A DNA stretch of 64,000 nt from CAWBRT01 sp963696525 (GCA_963696525.1 CAVOKO010000008.1:1-64000), one strand, 5' to 3'. Positions 45,786 to 55,148 are shown, counted from the first letter of the stretch. Translations and numbers: made by a program. The notes: generated by a model from the letters alone, not told the origin.

Positions 45786-47075
45786 CTAGGCGCCGGCTCG
45801 CCGGGGCAGCATTTCTCCGATGCGGCGGATTTGGGCGCCGATCGCGCGCAGCTTTTCCTCCAGGTGTTCGTAGCCGCGATCGATGTGGTAGACGCGGTCG
45901 ATGATGGTTTCGCCGTCGGCCACCAGCGCCGCCAGCACCAGAGAGGCCGAGGCGCGCAGGTCGCTTGCCAACACGGCGGCGCCGCTCAAGGGACTTTTGC
46001 CGCGAACCACGGCGCGGTTGCCTTCGATCTTGATGTTGGCTCCCATGCGAACCAGCTCCAAGGCGTGCATGAAGCGGTTTTCGAAGATGTTTTCGGTGAT
46101 GATCGAGGTGCCTTCCGACTGGGTTGCCAGCGCCATGTATTGCGCCTGCACGTCGGTGGCGAAGCCGGGATACTCTTCGGTAGTGATATCGGCCGCCTGC
46201 AGAGGATTGTCGCCCATGACGCGGATCGACTCGCCATTGACGTGGAAGCGGGCGCCGGCCTGTTCGAGTTTGGCGAGCAGCGCCGTCTGGTGAGCCGGAA
46301 CGAGGTTGGTGACCAGCAGATCGCCTCCGGTGAGGGCTCCGGCGATGATGAAAGTGGCGGCCTCGATGCGATCGGGAATGATGCGATGCCTGGCGCCGTG
46401 CAGACGATCGACGCCGCGCACGCGGATGGTGGAGGTTCCGGCGCCTTCGAGGTTGGCTCCCATCTTGACGAGCAGATCAGCCAGGTCGACGACCTCGGGT
46501 TCGCGCGCGCAATTCTCCATGACGGTCTCGCCTTCGGCGAGCACGGCGGCCATCAGAAGGTCTTCGGTGCCGGTAACGGTGATTCTGTCGAAGGTAATGC
46601 GATTGCCCTTGAGGCGTTCGGCGCGGGCTTCGATGTAGCCGTGTTCCTGGCGGATGGTGGCGCCGAGCCGCTCCAGGCCCTTGAGGTGCAGGTCGATGGG
46701 ACGCGCCCCGATGGCACAGCCGCCGGGTATGGAGACCCGCGCGCTTCCGGTGCGCGCCACCAGAGGCCCGAGCACGAGGGTGGAGGCGCGCATGGTTTTG
46801 ACCAGATCGTAGCCGGCTTCCGGGCGGCTCAGATGGCGGCAGCAGATGATGGTGCGATGTTGGGCGCGGCCGTAGCCAAGCTCGACCTCGGCTCCCATGG
46901 CGGAGAGCAACCTGCGCTCGGTCTCGATATCGCGCACCTGGGGAATGTTTTCCAGGATGACCGGCTCTTCGGTGAGAATGGCGGCGGCCATGGCAGGCAG
47001 CGCGGCATTCTTGGCGCCGCTGATACGAACCGTCCCGAGCAGGGGATTGCCCCCGCGAACGACAAATTTATCCAT
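45786..47075 (-). CDS. murA: UDP-N-acetylglucosamine 1-carboxyvinyltransferase MurA
   Basis: 429 residues, normal length. First committed step of peptidoglycan precursor synthesis: transfers enolpyruvate from PEP to UDP-GlcNAc. MDKFVVRGGNPLLGTVRISGAKNAALP is the family N-terminus with the catalytic Lys; PGGCAIGARPIDLHLKGLE contains the PEP-binding Cys120 (target of fosfomycin), so the fosfomycin-sensitive form is expected. TEEYPGFATDVQAQ and ENIFENRFMHALEL are further MurA motifs. Confidence 0.97.
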   Translation of the reverse strand: MDKFVVRGGNPLLGTVRISGAKNAALPAMAAAILTEEPVILENIPQVRDIETERRLLSAMGAEVELGYGRAQHRTIICCRHLSRPEAGYDLVKTMRASTLVLGPLVARTGSARVSIPGGCAIGARPIDLHLKGLERLGATIRQEHGYIEARAERLKGNRITFDRITVTGTEDLLMAAVLAEGETVMENCAREPEVVDLADLLVKMGANLEGAGTSTIRVRGVDRLHGARHRIIPDRIEAATFIIAGALTGGDLLVTNLVPAHQTALLAKLEQAGARFHVNGESIRVMGDNPLQAADITTEEYPGFATDVQAQYMALATQSEGTSIITENIFENRFMHALELVRMGANIKIEGNRAVVRGKSPLSGAAVLASDLRASASLVLAALVADGETIIDRVYHIDRGYEHLEEKLRAIGAQIRRIGEMLPRRAGA

Positions 47076-47360
47076 TGCTTAAATCCTGGCGGTACAAATA
47101 AAGTGCGCCCTCGATCGCAATTTCAACGTGCGCTGCTGAGAGTTTTCGAAATCCTTCGAATGCGCGTATGCCCCACGCCGTTTCGGGATGCTTCGCTGCG
47201 CTCAGCATGACAATTTAAAGTTGCGGCCGCTGAAATACGCCCTACGCTGAAAATGCTGTTGCCACTCCATTGTAAAACGCAAACGCGAATTGGTGGCGAT
47301 GTGGGAGCTGCATGTCTCATAGAGCGTGTTTCAAAAACCGAAGTTTTGAGGAAACGATGA

Positions 47361-47478
47361 ATCCCCTCAGGGGCTAAACCCCTTATTCGTTGGCTATTGA
47401 CGGACGGGCTAAAGCCCGTCCCCTTCAAAGCGGCTAAAGCCCCGTCCCCTTCAAAAAACTATTTATAGAACAGGCTCA
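47361..47478. repeat. R5 repeat downstream of the serine hydrolase gene
   Basis: CCCCTCAGGGGCTAAACCCC, GTTGGCTATTGACGGACGGG, then two AGCCC-type hairpins each with a CCCCTTCAAA tail. About 85 bases are nearly identical with 48761-48854. Confidence 0.85.
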
Positions 47479-48657
47479 TAGGGACTGTTCCTCGATGGCT
47501 TCGAGAACGGCGTCGTGGACGAGTGGACGCACGCGCTTGATCTCTTGGGTGCTGCGATCGGGCCAGGTGCGATTGGTCAGCAGAACCACGGCGCACTGGC
47601 GTAAAGGGTCGCACCACAGAGAGGTTCCGGTATAGCCGAGATGTCCGAAGGAAGCAGCGGAGAAATGCCTGCCCGATTGCGAGGGCGCCGATGGCGTATC
47701 CCATCCAAGTGCGCGCGAGGTGCCCACGGGCGCGTCCTGGCGGGTGGTGAAGCGGTGCACGGTCTCCGCCGAAACGATGGTTTCGGGATGCGCGGCGAGC
47801 CCCGCCGACTGGGGCGATGATCCAGCGGAAAGCATCGCATGCCCGAACAGCGCGACATCCAGAGCATTGCCGAAAAGTCCGGCATGCCCGGAAACGCCGC
47901 CCATGACGGAAGCGTTTTCATCATGCACTTCGCCCTGGATAACGCGCATGCGGAACTCGCGGTCATCCACGGTGGGCGGGATTTCGCTCTTCCATTCGGC
48001 GGGCGGGCAATAGCGTGCCGTGTTCATGCCAAGCGGAACAAAAACCTCGCGCTGGCAGAAACGATCGATCGGTTCGCCCGCGAGGCGGGCAAGCAATTCG
48101 CCGAGCACTATAAAACCGAGGTCGCTGTAAACGGCGCGCTGCATGGGCGGCGCAACCAGAGGCGCGCTGCAGGCAAGCCGGACGAGTTCGCCACGGGAGC
48201 CGGCGCGGCGGAATAACTGCGCGTAATCCGCCAGACCCGAGGAGTGGGCGAGCAGCATGCGGGCGCTCACCTGGCCGCGGCGCGGATCGGGGGAAGGCGC
48301 GCCGTCATCATGTTTGGCGAGAGCGAACTCCGGCAGGGTGTCGACGACCGGCTGATCGAGCGACAGCAGGCCGCGCTGATAGAGGATCATCGCCATAGCA
48401 GTGGTGGCGACCACCTTGGTGACCGAAGCCAGATCGAAGACAGTGGTGGGGGTGACGGGCGGAGAGTCGGGTGCGTAGGTAAAGCGTCCGATGCCGCGCC
48501 ATGCGGCGAGTTCTCCGCGGTCGACGACGGCAAGCGAGGCGCCGGGGAAAACGCGCTCGTGGACGGCTTGCTTCAACAGCGCAAAGGCGCGCGCGAAAAC
48601 GCGCTCCTGTTGAGGAAAGGCCTTCGACGGAATGAGGTGCGTGCGATCGCTTGCCAT
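47476..48657 (-). CDS. Serine hydrolase of the beta-lactamase / class C penicillin-binding fold
   Basis: 393 residues from ATG 48657. The open frame extends upstream through an R5 repeat and is discounted there. SVTK at 78-81 supplies the nucleophile Ser and Lys (SxxK); YSDLGFIVLG is the second motif, with Asp where Asn is usual (YSN); GHLGYTGTS is the third, in HTG position as YTG. Family: D-alanyl-D-alanine carboxypeptidases, esterases and beta-lactamases; no signal peptide is seen, so a cytoplasmic esterase or a missed export signal is possible. It follows the isochorismatase-like gene and is flanked on both sides by R5 repeats. Confidence 0.82.
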   Translation of the reverse strand: MASDRTHLIPSKAFPQQERVFARAFALLKQAVHERVFPGASLAVVDRGELAAWRGIGRFTYAPDSPPVTPTTVFDLASVTKVVATTAMAMILYQRGLLSLDQPVVDTLPEFALAKHDDGAPSPDPRRGQVSARMLLAHSSGLADYAQLFRRAGSRGELVRLACSAPLVAPPMQRAVYSDLGFIVLGELLARLAGEPIDRFCQREVFVPLGMNTARYCPPAEWKSEIPPTVDDREFRMRVIQGEVHDENASVMGGVSGHAGLFGNALDVALFGHAMLSAGSSPQSAGLAAHPETIVSAETVHRFTTRQDAPVGTSRALGWDTPSAPSQSGRHFSAASFGHLGYTGTSLWCDPLRQCAVVLLTNRTWPDRSTQEIKRVRPLVHDAVLEAIEEQSL

Positions 48658-48760
48658 CGGTCTGTGGCCGGGCTTCGGGTCAGCGTCGTTCAAAGTTGGT
48701 GCATCCCAAAGCCGGACTTTATGAAATACACTTCGCGGATCACGCGAGAAAAAAGGGCAA

Positions 48761-48854
48761 ATCCCCTCGGTGGCTAAAGCCCTTATTCGTTGGCTATTGA
48801 CGGACGGGCTAAAGCCCGTCCCCTTCAAAGCGGCTAAAGCCCGTCCCCTTCAAC
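48761..48854. repeat. R5 repeat upstream of the serine hydrolase gene
   Basis: Directly repeated relative to 47361-47478, same orientation, with two TAAA-loop hairpins. Confidence 0.85.
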
Positions 48855-48892
48855 GCCAGGCACATTCGTAAACGAACTTCAGATACAGGACA

Positions 48893-49495
48893 CTAGCGCA
48901 GATACGCCAGGATCTGTTTGAACACTGGGGTTCCGCTCTTACGCATCAGCTCATACAACATCATCTCGGTACTTGAAATGACGCATCCGGCGGAGCGCAT
49001 TCGATCGAGTGCGACGTGCCAGTTCCACTCCGCGCGCGAGCCGATGGCGTCGGAGGCAACGTGCACCAGATAGCCGTTGTTAAGCGCGGCGAGGGCGGTT
49101 TGCAGCACGCAGATGTGAGCTTCCATGCCACAGAGAAGCAGGGTGTTGCGCTGCCCGGGAAGCGCTTTCACCGCGCTGCAAAAAGCGTCGCTGCCAAAGC
49201 AACTGAACTCCATTTTTTCAATCGGCGCGGCCTCCGGGACGAGCGCGGCAATTTCAGCAATGACCGGGCCCAAGCCCTTGGAGTACTGCGTGGTGAGCAG
49301 CACGGGCAAGTCGAGGAGCCGAGCCAGGCGAATGAGGAGCTGAGTGTTGCCGACCATCTGCTCCTTATTGAAGATGGGCGGAAGCAGCTTCTCCTGAATA
49401 TCGACGACGATCAGGGCGCAATCATCCGCCTGGAGCGGACGGCGTGCTATCTCGGTAGCGTCCAGGGTTTCGATTCTGCCGGTCACGGTAACCAT
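48893..49495 (-). CDS. Isochorismatase-like cysteine hydrolase
   Basis: 200 residues from ATG 49495 with AGGG upstream; a longer frame to 49561 lacks signals. CALIVVDIQEKLLP contains the catalytic Asp, and LLCGMEAHICVLQTALAALNNGYLVHVASDAIGSR contains the Cys nucleophile (ICV) and the cis-peptide region. The family includes nicotinamidases, N-carbamoylsarcosine amidases and unknown hydrolases; YcaC/hydrolase-like proteins of this type (with KMEFSCFGSDAF) have no settled substrate. It lies 235 bases upstream of the serine hydrolase gene with the same orientation. Confidence 0.88.
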   Translation of the reverse strand: MVTVTGRIETLDATEIARRPLQADDCALIVVDIQEKLLPPIFNKEQMVGNTQLLIRLARLLDLPVLLTTQYSKGLGPVIAEIAALVPEAAPIEKMEFSCFGSDAFCSAVKALPGQRNTLLLCGMEAHICVLQTALAALNNGYLVHVASDAIGSRAEWNWHVALDRMRSAGCVISSTEMMLYELMRKSGTPVFKQILAYLR

Positions 49496-49727
49496 AAAGC
49501 CCTCGCAAAAAATGCTGCCCGGGATAACCCCAGGGTTTGTACACGCATTCGATTGTAGCAATTAGAGCGGTTTCTTCGTTGCTGTGTCCCCTAGCAGCGT
49601 CAAGGAAAACAAAAGATCCCTCCACTCCGTTTCACTTCGGCCGGGATGACGCCATCACCGCAGCGAGCCGGCTGGAACTCAGGAGCCGCTTATCCGGTAA
49701 AAAACTCGGAGGGCGGTTCGTGTCTCA

Positions 49728-49790
49728 CAATTCGCATCTCAAATTTCGTATCTCGTAATTCGATATTTCACAATTCGTATTTCACAACCC
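49728..49790. repeat. AT-rich degenerate tandem repeat
   Basis: Repeated (A/T)ATTTCG-ATCTC-like units (ATTCGCATCTC, ATTTCGTATCTC, ATTCGATATTTC, ATTCGTATTTC) of about 11-15 bases directly before the ribosome binding site of the dienelactone hydrolase gene. Strongly AT-rich compared with its surroundings. Confidence 0.6.
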
Positions 49791-49802
49791 CGGGAGGTGT
49801 CT

Positions 49803-50576
49803 ATGAAACGTCTTCTGCTCACACTCACACTGCTGACGATGGCCGCTGCCGCCTTTGCCGCCACTTCACCCCAACCGTCCAGAACCTCGAGCGGCCAGGA
49901 CGTCAGCTACAAGAGCGGCGATGAGACCGTCAAGGCCGTGCTGTACACGCCGCCGGGCAAAGGGCCATTTCCCGCGCTGGTGGCGATCCATGAGTGGTGG
50001 GGACTGACGCCGTGGGTGAACCAGCAAGCGGCAAAGTTCGCCGAACAGGGTTACGTGACGCTGGCCATTGATCTCTATCGCGGCAAGTCGACGGCTTCGC
50101 CGGATGAGGCGCACGAATTGATGCGCGGCCTGCCTGAAGATCGCGCCAAACGCGACCTGAAGGCCGCGTTCCACTACCTGGCAAGCCAGAAAAACGTGGA
50201 TGCCAAGCGCATCGGCGCCATCGGCTGGTGCATGGGGGGAGGCTACGCGCTGGATTTGACGGTCATCGAGCCACGCCTGGCGGCGAGCGTGATCAACTAT
50301 GGGCATCTGGCCACTGAACGCGCCACGCTGGAAAAAATTCAAGCGCCGATTCTGGGAATTTTCGGAGGACAAGATCGCGGCATTCCGCCCGACAGCGTTG
50401 GCCACTTCGAACAACAGATGAAGGCTCTCGGCAAATCGGTCGAGATTAAGATCTACCCCGACGCGGGCCATGCCTTTGAGAACCCAAACAACCAAACGGG
50501 CTACCGGGAGGCGGACGCGAAAGATGCCTGGAACAGAACCATCTCTTTTCTGGCCGCGAAGCTGAAAAACCGATGA
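49803..50576 (+). CDS. Dienelactone hydrolase family protein, exported
   Basis: 257 residues; GGGAGG is six bases before ATG 49803. Signal peptide at 1-20 (KRLLLTLTLLTMAAAAFAA). An alpha/beta-hydrolase with Cys143 in GWCMGGG, Asp191 in FGGQDRG and His223 in DAGHAF, the Cys-Asp-His triad of dienelactone hydrolases, plus AIHEWWGLTPWV with the conserved Glu. Exported versions act on unknown esters; in this lineage they are common accessory hydrolases. Confidence 0.88.
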   Translation: MKRLLLTLTLLTMAAAAFAATSPQPSRTSSGQDVSYKSGDETVKAVLYTPPGKGPFPALVAIHEWWGLTPWVNQQAAKFAEQGYVTLAIDLYRGKSTASPDEAHELMRGLPEDRAKRDLKAAFHYLASQKNVDAKRIGAIGWCMGGGYALDLTVIEPRLAASVINYGHLATERATLEKIQAPILGIFGGQDRGIPPDSVGHFEQQMKALGKSVEIKIYPDAGHAFENPNNQTGYREADAKDAWNRTISFLAAKLKNR

Positions 50577-50759
50577 CGTAGCATCCTCGTAACTGCAGCG
50601 CTTTCCGCCGAAAGTGAATTTTCCGTTACCAGGCGCTCCGTTTCAGCCATGCGGGTTGCCATGGAGGGAGGCTCTTTCTATAATCAACTCAGCAGGAGTG
50701 CTTGCAATTGCATAGGTTGCGCGCCGTTCCGCCCTTCTGCATCTTCGGCGGGAGTTGAA

Positions 50760-51125
50760 ATGGAAACCAAGAAGCCTAAAGTACTGGTGGTAGACGACGA
50801 GCGCGTAATTGCAGATACCCTGGCTATCATTCTGAACCAGCATGGATTTGACGCGCTGGCGGTTTACACCGGAACAGGAGCGGTCGAGCAGGCCAGGAAC
50901 ATCCAACCGGACCTGATCATCAGCGACGTGATCATGCCCGACATGGACGGCATTGAAGCTGCGATCCGTATCCGGTGCTTTCTCCCGAAGTGCAAGATCC
51001 TGCTTTTTTCCGGGCAGGCGGCTACGGCAGACCTGCTGGAGAGCGCCCGCGCCCGCGGCCACGAATTTGAAATCCTCGCCAAACCGGTTCATCCGCAGGA
51101 CCTGCTGGCCAAGCTGAGAGAGTAG
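50760..51125 (+). CDS. Single-domain response regulator
   Basis: 121 residues from ATG 50760. VLVVDDERVIADTLAIIL, the phosphoacceptor Asp56 in ISDVIMPDMDG and Lys108 in LAKPVHP are intact. There is no output domain, so it probably passes phosphate or acts through protein contacts like CheY or Spo0F. No histidine kinase is nearby. The gene ends at an intrinsic terminator. Confidence 0.9.
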   Translation: METKKPKVLVVDDERVIADTLAIILNQHGFDALAVYTGTGAVEQARNIQPDLIISDVIMPDMDGIEAAIRIRCFLPKCKILLFSGQAATADLLESARARGHEFEILAKPVHPQDLLAKLRE

Positions 51126-51151
51126 CGCGATATTTCAGGAATGTGGAAAAG

Positions 51152-51172
51152 CCTCGCCGATGGCGGGGTTTT
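51152..51172 (+). terminator. Rho-independent terminator
   Basis: CCTCGCC GAT GGCGGGG (one G-T pair, three-base loop) followed by TTTT, 26 bases after the response-regulator stop. Confidence 0.75.
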
Positions 51173-51357
51173 AGTTTGAGAATATCCTAGGTATCGTGAT
51201 TCTGCCGTGACAGAGGCAAATGAGCATTTTTTAATATTTTTGGCCGCTGGATTGCGCCATAATTACCGTGCCGCGAGTTTCAGTGCTAAAGTTTCCTGTA
51301 GGATAACCGATTGGCAGGAGTAGCGTTAACCTTTGACGAGAGTTGCCGGGGGCTTCT

Positions 51358-51600
51358 ATGCAGGATATTGACAACGAAATTGCCGCCTACGAAGCTATGC
51401 GTGAGGAACTAGAAGGTCATCACATGGGCGAATGGATTGTGATGCGCGATGGCAAGCTAATCGGTACGTATGCTTCGTTTGAGAACGCCGCCAGCGATGC
51501 GGTATCCCGCTTTGGAAGAGGCCCGTACCTTATCCGGCAAATCGGGGCTCCCCCGATCACGCTGCCTGCGTCCGTGATGTACAACACTTATCATGGCTGA
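51358..51600 (+). CDS. Small conserved-type protein, overlapping the retropepsin gene
   Basis: 80 residues from ATG 51358. IAAYEAMREELEGHHMGEWIVMRDGKLIGTYASFENAASDAVSRFGRGPYLIRQIG resembles a family of short proteins with a W-x(V)-x-x-G-x-L-(I/V)-G-x-(Y/F) beta-hairpin and a helix, seen beside aspartic-protease genes. The last eight bases overlap the start of the retropepsin gene, indicating coupled translation. Function unknown. Confidence 0.8.
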   Translation: MQDIDNEIAAYEAMREELEGHHMGEWIVMRDGKLIGTYASFENAASDAVSRFGRGPYLIRQIGAPPITLPASVMYNTYHG

Positions 51601-52057
51601 AGCCAAGTGTGGATTTAACAATACCTCCACCGTTCCGGGGTGCGATTTGCTCGTCGCCCATGGTCCCACCCTGTTTGTAGATATCGGCTTTGACCCCAAC
51701 CATGATCCGGTGGCGAATCCACAAGGCGTTCCTGTTCCCGGCATCACGGAAGTCCAGGCCCTTGTCGATACAGGAGCCACGGAATGTTGTATTGACTCTT
51801 TGCTTGCAGCCCAACTGAATTTACCTCTCGTAAATCGGCGACAGATCGCTGGAGTTCACGGTGCTCATCTTGCCAACGTCTATTTGGCACAAGTGCACGT
51901 CCCGAGTTTGGGGATGACTATGAATGGGGCATTTTCTGGGGTGGATCTGAAGGCGGGAGGGCAAATCCATAGCGCCTTGATCGGCAGAACATTCTTACGT
52001 CACTTCAAAATGATCTATGAGGGAAAGACGGGGACCGTCATTTTGACATCTGATTAG
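51593..52057 (+). CDS. Retropepsin-like aspartic protease
   Basis: 154 residues. VQALVDTGATECCID carries the active-site DTGA (Asp59), and SALIGRTFLRHFKMIYEGKTG is the second hydrophobic-Gly flap region of retropepsins, which act as homodimers with one aspartate per monomer. No signal peptide. The gene overlaps the small upstream gene. Targets unknown; the pairing suggests the small partner is substrate, inhibitor or adaptor (inference). Confidence 0.8.
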   Translation: MAEAKCGFNNTSTVPGCDLLVAHGPTLFVDIGFDPNHDPVANPQGVPVPGITEVQALVDTGATECCIDSLLAAQLNLPLVNRRQIAGVHGAHLANVYLAQVHVPSLGMTMNGAFSGVDLKAGGQIHSALIGRTFLRHFKMIYEGKTGTVILTSD

Positions 52058-52130
52058 CTTTGCTCAAGTTCCTCCGCGGGAGATTCAAAACCAATTTTTC
52101 AGACCAGCCGAAGGGCGGTTGAGGCTGCAC

Positions 52131-52730
52131 TCACAATTCGCGTCGGCCTTCGATGGCCTTCTGCATGGTCACTTCGTCGGCGTACTCGATGTCGCTGCCG
52201 ACCGGGATGCCGGTGGCGATGCGGGTGACGCGAACCCCGGACGGTTTGAGCAGGCGCGCCAGATAAACGGCCGTGGCCTCGCCTTCGAGGGTGGGATTGG
52301 TGGCGAGGATGATCTCGTCGGCGCCGCTGTTTTCGATGCGCTGCACCAGGTTGGCGATGCGCAGGTGCTCGGGGCCAACGCCGTGGATCGGCGAAAGCGT
52401 GCCATGCAAAACGTGGTAGACGCCGTTGTAGTTGCGGGTTTTTTCGATGGCGGCGATGTTGGTCGGCTCCTCGACCACGCAGATGAGGCGCTGATTGCGC
52501 GTCTCGCTGCTGCAATAGACGCAGGGATCGACGTCGGTGATGTTGTTGCAGATCGAGCAGAGACGGAGCTGGGCTTTGACCTCGCGGATGGCGTCTGCCA
52601 GCAGCTCGGCATCCTGGTCGCCGGCGCGCAGAATGTGGAAGGCAAGCCGCTGCGCGCTCTTGCTGCCCACGCCGGGAAGCTTCTTCAACTCGTCGATGAG
52701 TCGAGCCATAGGCTCGGGAAATTTAGACAT
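52131..52730 (-). CDS. recR: Recombination protein RecR
   Basis: 199 residues, normal length. An HhH segment KKLPGVGSKSAQRLAFHIL, the zinc finger CSICNNITDVDPCVYC and a Toprim domain (LICVVEEPTNIAAIEKT, LATNPTLEGEATAVYLA) are present. RecR works with RecO and RecF in gap repair by loading RecA. It follows ybaB and dnaX in the conserved order dnaX-ybaB-recR. Confidence 0.97.
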   Translation of the reverse strand: MSKFPEPMARLIDELKKLPGVGSKSAQRLAFHILRAGDQDAELLADAIREVKAQLRLCSICNNITDVDPCVYCSSETRNQRLICVVEEPTNIAAIEKTRNYNGVYHVLHGTLSPIHGVGPEHLRIANLVQRIENSGADEIILATNPTLEGEATAVYLARLLKPSGVRVTRIATGIPVGSDIEYADEVTMQKAIEGRREL

Positions 52731-52782
52731 GGCGATTACGAGTTAGAGTGCGTTTCATAAGAGGATGTTAGAGAAAAAGCAA

Positions 52783-52925
52783 TTTCCCTCAGGGGCTAAA
52801 GCCCACGCTCGTTGGCTTCTGACGGACGGGCTCAAGGCACCCCAGCAAGCCAAATACACGCTTGCCGGGGACCCCGCAAAGCCCGTCCCCTTCAAAGGGC
52901 AAATCATGAAACAGGCTTTAGATGA
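52783..52925. repeat. R5 repeat interrupted by an R7 module
   Basis: The R5 half GACGGACGGGCT and the half AAAGCCCGTCCCCTTCAAA are separated by 45 bases (52833-52877) of R7 sequence (CACCCCAGCAAGCC...GCCGGGGACCCCG). Outer ends GTTTCATAA and ATGAAAC face each other. Confidence 0.8.
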
Positions 52926-52955
52926 TTAGCCCGAAGAGCAAATCATAAACAGGCT

Positions 52956-53267
52956 CTAGATCATTCCCGGAGGCAGGCCGAGGCCGCCGAGCATGCCGCC
53001 AAGTTGCGACTGCATGGCTTGGTCCACCTTGCGTCCGGCTTCGTTGACCGCGGCCGTGACCAGGTCCTGAAGCATTTCAAGATCGCCGCTCTGCATCAGT
53101 TCGCTTTCAATTTTGCAGCCAAGCATCTGCTTGGCGCCGTTCATGCGGACGCTGACGCTGCCGCCGCCCGCGGTCGCCTCCACCACGATTTCCTGCATGC
53201 GCTGCTGCATCTGGCGCTGCATGTCTTGCGCCTTGGCCATCATGTCCTGCAACTGTTTCGGGTTCAT
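52956..53267 (-). CDS. ybaB: YbaB/EbfC nucleoid-associated protein
   Basis: 103 residues. NPKQLQDMMAKAQDMQRQMQQRMQEI (coiled helix), then VSVRMNGAKQMLGCKIESELM and LQDLVTAAVNEAGRKVDQAMQ match the YbaB/EbfC fold, a dimeric DNA-binding protein encoded between dnaX and recR in many bacteria. The spacing to dnaX is 28 bases. Confidence 0.96.
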   Translation of the reverse strand: MNPKQLQDMMAKAQDMQRQMQQRMQEIVVEATAGGGSVSVRMNGAKQMLGCKIESELMQSGDLEMLQDLVTAAVNEAGRKVDQAMQSQLGGMLGGLGLPPGMI

Positions 53268-53295
53268 AAGTTCCCTGGTTCTTTCCTATTGATCT

Positions 53296-55148
53296 TTATC
53301 GATTACTCTGGTCGCGCACGGTGCGCAGTTCGGCGCCGAATTTCTCCATCATTCGCCGCACTACGGGATGTTGCGCCGCCTTGGCGCGCGCGCCTTCAGG
53401 AGACGACGACCGCGATATCGCTGGGGCCGGAGCACTTTTTGCCGCGCCGTTTTTTACCGAACCGGGCGTGACCGAGAGCCGCAGCGACCCCCCGCCGCAG
53501 CTTTCTAGTGCCTGCTGCATGAGGCGACGCTGTTCGGGACCGAAGGCGATGGCAATCATTTGCTCACTGCTCGAAACCTTGACGGTCACGCCGGATGCCG
53601 CGATCGACCATTCACCCTCTTCGAGGCTATCGGCGGCCATGCGCTGACCCGCATCTTTCAAAGCGGCGAGCACGGCACTGCGAACGCTCTCGATATCGAC
53701 CGTCTGAGGATTGATGGGCGAAGCGTCCGGCGGTGCTTCCGGCGCGACCACGGCAACCGCCGCCTGCTGCCCGCCGGGAGGCGAGCCGATCGAGCTGGCG
53801 CTACTCATCTCCGGTTTTGGCGCCGCCGCCACGGCGGGTGCGGTCGAGTTCGAAGGGAGACGGGCGCTGGGCTTGGTCATTGGAAGCAGTACGGGAAGCA
53901 GTGCCGGCAGTGGTTGCCCGGTGCTCTCGAAGGGGCCGCGGGCGGGCGCGAGGGCGAGGAGGTGGTGCCGCTTCCGCTTCTGCCACCGGCGGAAAGGGGG
54001 AGGGAAAGGTTCGACCCGCTGAGCAACTGCTCCAAAGGCAGCAGGCGCTGGGCATGCACCAGCTTGAGCATCCCGAGTTCAAGGTGAAAGCGCTGCTCCT
54101 GCTTGTAGCTGACTTCGCCGTAAGTGCGCAGCGCGAGCTGCAGGAAGCGGGTGAGATCTTCTTCGCCGAAGAGGTCCGCGGTGCGGGTGACGCGGCTCTG
54201 CTCGTCGGAAGAGATCTGCAGCAGCGAAGAGCTCGGACCGGCGACCTTGGCGACCAGGGCGTTGCGCAGAAAGCCGACCATCTGCCGGGCGAAATGGGCC
54301 GGACTCTGACCCTCGACCAGCAACTTGTCGATGATGCCGCAGCACCTCTTCGCTGCTGGTTGTCGTGCACCGCGATCATGACCTGTTCGAGCACGGTGGA
54401 ATTGACGGTGCCGACCAATTCGCGAACCGAGGCGGAGGTGAGCGTCGTGCCGCAGCAGGCAATGGCCTGGTCCATGATGGAAAGCGCGTCGCGCATGGAG
54501 CCGTCGCCAGCTTCGGCGAGCAGGGCGAGCGCGTCGTCATCGACGGTGAGATGTTCTTGCTGGGCGATGCTGCGCAATTGCTCGACGATGTCCAGAAAAC
54601 GCACGGCATGAAAGCTGAAGTGCTGGCAGCGCGAACGGATGGTCTGGGGGATGTCCTCGGGCTGCGTGGTGGCCATCATGAAGACCGCCCAGGGCGGAGG
54701 CTCCTCGAGGGTCTTGAGCAGGGCATTGAAGGCGGCATCGGTGACCTGGTGGGCTTCGTCGAGGATGAAAATCCGATAGCGGTCGCGCGCCGGCTCGGCG
54801 GTTGCGGTGGCGATCAGCCCGCGCACTTCGTCGATGCCGCGATTGCTGGCAGCATCGATTTCGATGACATCCATGGCGCCGACGGAGCCCTCGCGAATCT
54901 CGCGGCAGGAGTCACAAACGCCGCAGGGCTCCGGCGACCGGGTGATCGGCGGAGCGGCAGTTCAAAGCCATGGCCAGGATGCGGGCAATCGTGGTCTTTC
55001 CTATACCGCGATGGCCGCTGAAGATGTAACCGTGAGCGATGCGCTGCTGCTCCAGGGCGTTCTTCAGAGTGCGGGTCACGTGGTCCTGACCGATCACGTC
55101 CGAAAATCGCTGCGGGCGGTATTTGCGTGCCAGAACGGTGTAACTCAT
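53296..55148 (-). CDS. dnaX: DNA polymerase III subunits gamma and tau, split by frameshifts
   Basis: Start MSYTVLARKYRPQRFSDVIGQDHV at 55148. The Walker A GHRGIGKTT, Walker B ILDEAHQVTDAAFNALLKTLEEPP and sensor RSRCQHF are present, with the catalytic AAA+ part divided near 54930 and the middle part near 54330. The C-terminal tau-like part (SVRSAVLAALKDAGQRMAADSLEEGEW) lies in a third frame from 53880. Clamp-loader ATPase for the replisome. The frameshifts fall in the catalytic domain, not at a slippery heptamer, so they are not programmed gamma synthesis. Confidence 0.9.

Noticed and set aside
48658..48828. N-terminal extension of the serine hydrolase
   Set aside because: Encoded by the R5 repeat, the same peptide appears at other R5 copies.
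53296..55148. Programmed frameshift in dnaX giving gamma and tau
   Set aside because: The breaks interrupt the AAA+ domain and no slippery heptamer is seen at those points; the pattern equals that in other split genes.
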